Source of the DNA: an uncultured Methanomassiliicoccus sp.
GTDB lineage: Archaea; Thermoplasmatota; Thermoplasmata; Methanomassiliicoccales; Methanomassiliicoccaceae
Length of the DNA: 64,000 bases
NCBI GenBank assembly: GCA_905203995.1
Contig: CAJKXZ010000001.1
Coordinates: 124,001 to 188,000 of the forward strand
Direction of reading: 5' to 3'
Made by a program: the position numbers and the translations under genes. The notes under the pieces were generated by a model, which was given only the letters and a program-made list of their open reading frames with translations, did no database searches and was not told the origin of the DNA. Positions 62,879 through 64,000 of this stretch are shown piece by piece (position 1 is the stretch's first letter; each line of letters opens with the position of its first letter).

Positions 62879-63622
62879 ATGGTCTCAGTAAAGTGTCCGA
62901 AATGTTTAGCACCCGTCGAAATTGATGCGGGGACTAAATTTACCAAATGTCCCTTTTGTAGTACACAAATCTACATCGACCGCTCGGGGGCTGGGTTTTA
63001 TTATATTATTGATTTTACTCTGGATGAAGAAGCAGCCATTGGTACCTTTAAACGATGGGCTAGCGGACCATCCAAAGTAAAAAATCTAGACCGTGAAGCT
63101 TCAATAACCAGCCTCAAAAAAATGTTTTTCCCCACTTACTTTTTCCGTAGGCATGTAGCAGGAAAAGAAAAAATAATTATTGAGCCAGCCCAATCAACAA
63201 CACTTCCTGGTTTGCATAGTTTAAAAATTCCTGCGGGAGATTTTAAGATTTTTGACAATTCTTTCGATCTCCATGGTGCTGAATTGTTGGAACCAGATAT
63301 TGAAATGCTTCATTATCTGGATGGGCTTCCCGGCGAAGGAAAAGAACAAGCTTTAGTTTATTTCCCAATCTGGAATATTGAATATTCCTATAAAGGAAAA
63401 AATTATCGGGTGATTATTGATGCTTCCTCATCGGAAGTATTTTCATCATCATTTCCAGCAAGGAGTTCAGCGTCTTATTTGGCAGTTACAGTTGGTGGTT
63501 TCATCGCTTTCTTTTTAGAAGGTGCCTTAGCAGTGAATCACACACTGATTGCTGCCGCTTTGATGGGAGCCACAGCAATGGCTGTTTTCTTAATCGCTTA
63601 TAAAATTACTAAGGAGGCCTGA
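62879..63622 (+). CDS. Zinc-ribbon membrane protein, SPFH partner
   Basis: A 247-residue protein. An N-terminal zinc ribbon (CPKCLAPVEID... CPFC) is followed by a soluble domain and two C-terminal membrane helices (about 195-215 and 220-240). I start at ATG 62879 (MVSVKCPKC), 4 bp after the SPFH stop. The next gene encodes a protein with the same kind of ribbon and a similar KRW/RKWW-type segment, so the two look like paralogues. Confidence 0.72.
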   Translation: MVSVKCPKCLAPVEIDAGTKFTKCPFCSTQIYIDRSGAGFYYIIDFTLDEEAAIGTFKRWASGPSKVKNLDREASITSLKKMFFPTYFFRRHVAGKEKIIIEPAQSTTLPGLHSLKIPAGDFKIFDNSFDLHGAELLEPDIEMLHYLDGLPGEGKEQALVYFPIWNIEYSYKGKNYRVIIDASSSEVFSSSFPARSSASYLAVTVGGFIAFFLEGALAVNHTLIAAALMGATAMAVFLIAYKITKEA

Positions 63623-63623
63623 G

Positions 63624-64000
63624 ATGTCAGCGGATTTATCAGTCGGACTAACTTGCCCCGTATGCGGTGGTTCAATCTCCGTTGGTGACGGTGAGAAAAA
63701 TATTGAATGCAAATACTGCAACTCCGCGCTCCACATTGATGGTGATGAAGGGGTTATGATTGCCGCCTTCAAAAATAAGGTTACTAGAGAACAGTCCATT
63801 GAAGCTGTTAGAAAATGGTGGAAAAAAGGTCTTAAGTCACGAGATCTGAAAACCAATGGTAAAATCATCGAATGTTATCCTATTTATTTGCCATTCTGGA
63901 AAATTAAAGTGCGTACTGCTGGTTGGGTGTGTGGTTACGAAGAACGCCGAACTACCGACAGTAATGGCAATGTACGTGTTGAACGGATTCCTTTGGAACG
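63624..64000 (+). CDS. Zinc-ribbon protein, paralogue of the preceding gene (partial)
   Basis: The gene runs off the right edge; 125 codons are visible. It starts MSADLSVGLTCPVCGGSISVGDG, continues with the second knuckle CKYCNSALHID, then a basic RKWWKKGLKSRDLK segment and a YPIYLPFWKIKV strand that matches the FPIWNIEY strand of the gene before. An AAGGAGG site at 63611-63617 supports the ATG. It belongs to the SPFH cluster. Confidence 0.75.
   Translation, partial: MSADLSVGLTCPVCGGSISVGDGEKNIECKYCNSALHIDGDEGVMIAAFKNKVTREQSIEAVRKWWKKGLKSRDLKTNGKIIECYPIYLPFWKIKVRTAGWVCGYEERRTTDSNGNVRVERIPLE

Noticed and set aside
1..64000. CRISPR arrays, insertion sequences, prophage
   Set aside because: No regularly spaced repeats, transposase or integrase motifs, or phage gene runs were seen.

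Overview
The window is a gene-dense archaeal chromosome segment of roughly 40-45% GC by eye. It carries no rRNA, no CRISPR array and no insertion sequence that I can see. Archaeal markers include topoisomerase VI A and B, class I LysRS, Pelota, Trm5, Dph2 and Dph5, L10e, RNase P protein Rpp21, the archaeal shikimate pathway, mevalonate kinase, geranylgeranyl reductase and a Tes-like tetraether lipid synthase. MtxX (methanogenesis marker 4) points to a methanogen. Of the roughly 65 gene ends I read, only two use TAG, which would fit a pyrrolysine-decoding lineage. A host-associated member of Methanomassiliicoccales is my best guess; this is inference, not proof.

Layout. 1-8.7 kb: one long minus-strand operon for aromatic amino acids by the archaeal (DKFP/aspartate-semialdehyde) route, ending in asd and a DUF39 homocysteine-biosynthesis gene, so aspartate semialdehyde is both made and used within it. 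8.7-9.9 kb: a zinc-ribbon protein and a short ribbon-helix-helix regulator. 10-15.3 kb: pstSCAB-phoU with a divergent AbrB-PhoU regulator; PstS looks circularly permuted and pstB seems to start at ATA. 15.3-21.6 kb: pelota, a branched-chain aminotransferase, a dCTP deaminase/dUTPase-fold protein, trm5, dph5 and a divergent FtsZ-like gene. 21.6-28.7 kb: top6BA, a zinc-ribbon membrane protein, a DRG GTPase, hisS and a pyruvoyl-type panD. 28.8-32.3 kb: an iron/cobalamin-type ABC transporter and tRNA-Asp. 32.3-42.5 kb: exported and MFS proteins, a CBS-ParB-like protein, ppsA, a 0.5-kb structured non-coding region and lysK. 42.5-47.3 kb: lipid genes (mvk; ggr-fdx-tes) with a divergent TrmB regulator. 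47.3-56.2 kb: serS, yhbY, rnp4, an antiporter, rpl10e, dph2, a PAP2 phosphatase, mtxX and queD-C-E for archaeosine. 56.2-60.9 kb: leuACDB behind a leader that encodes a short Leu-rich peptide. 61.2-64 kb: an SPFH/zinc-ribbon cluster that runs off the end.

Two themes recur. Operons are tightly packed with ATGA overlaps, and several convergent pairs overlap at their 3' ends. Many transcription units end in a hairpin plus T-run in which the stop codon itself sits inside the hairpin. Several promoters (aro, the ABC transporter, trmB/tes) have a clean inverted repeat just downstream of the TATA box, as expected for repressor operators. The strongest candidate for something undescribed is the leu leader (a possible archaeal leader-peptide attenuator), followed by the permuted PstS, the FtsZ-like protein with an altered signature loop, and the structured region near 38.5 kb.
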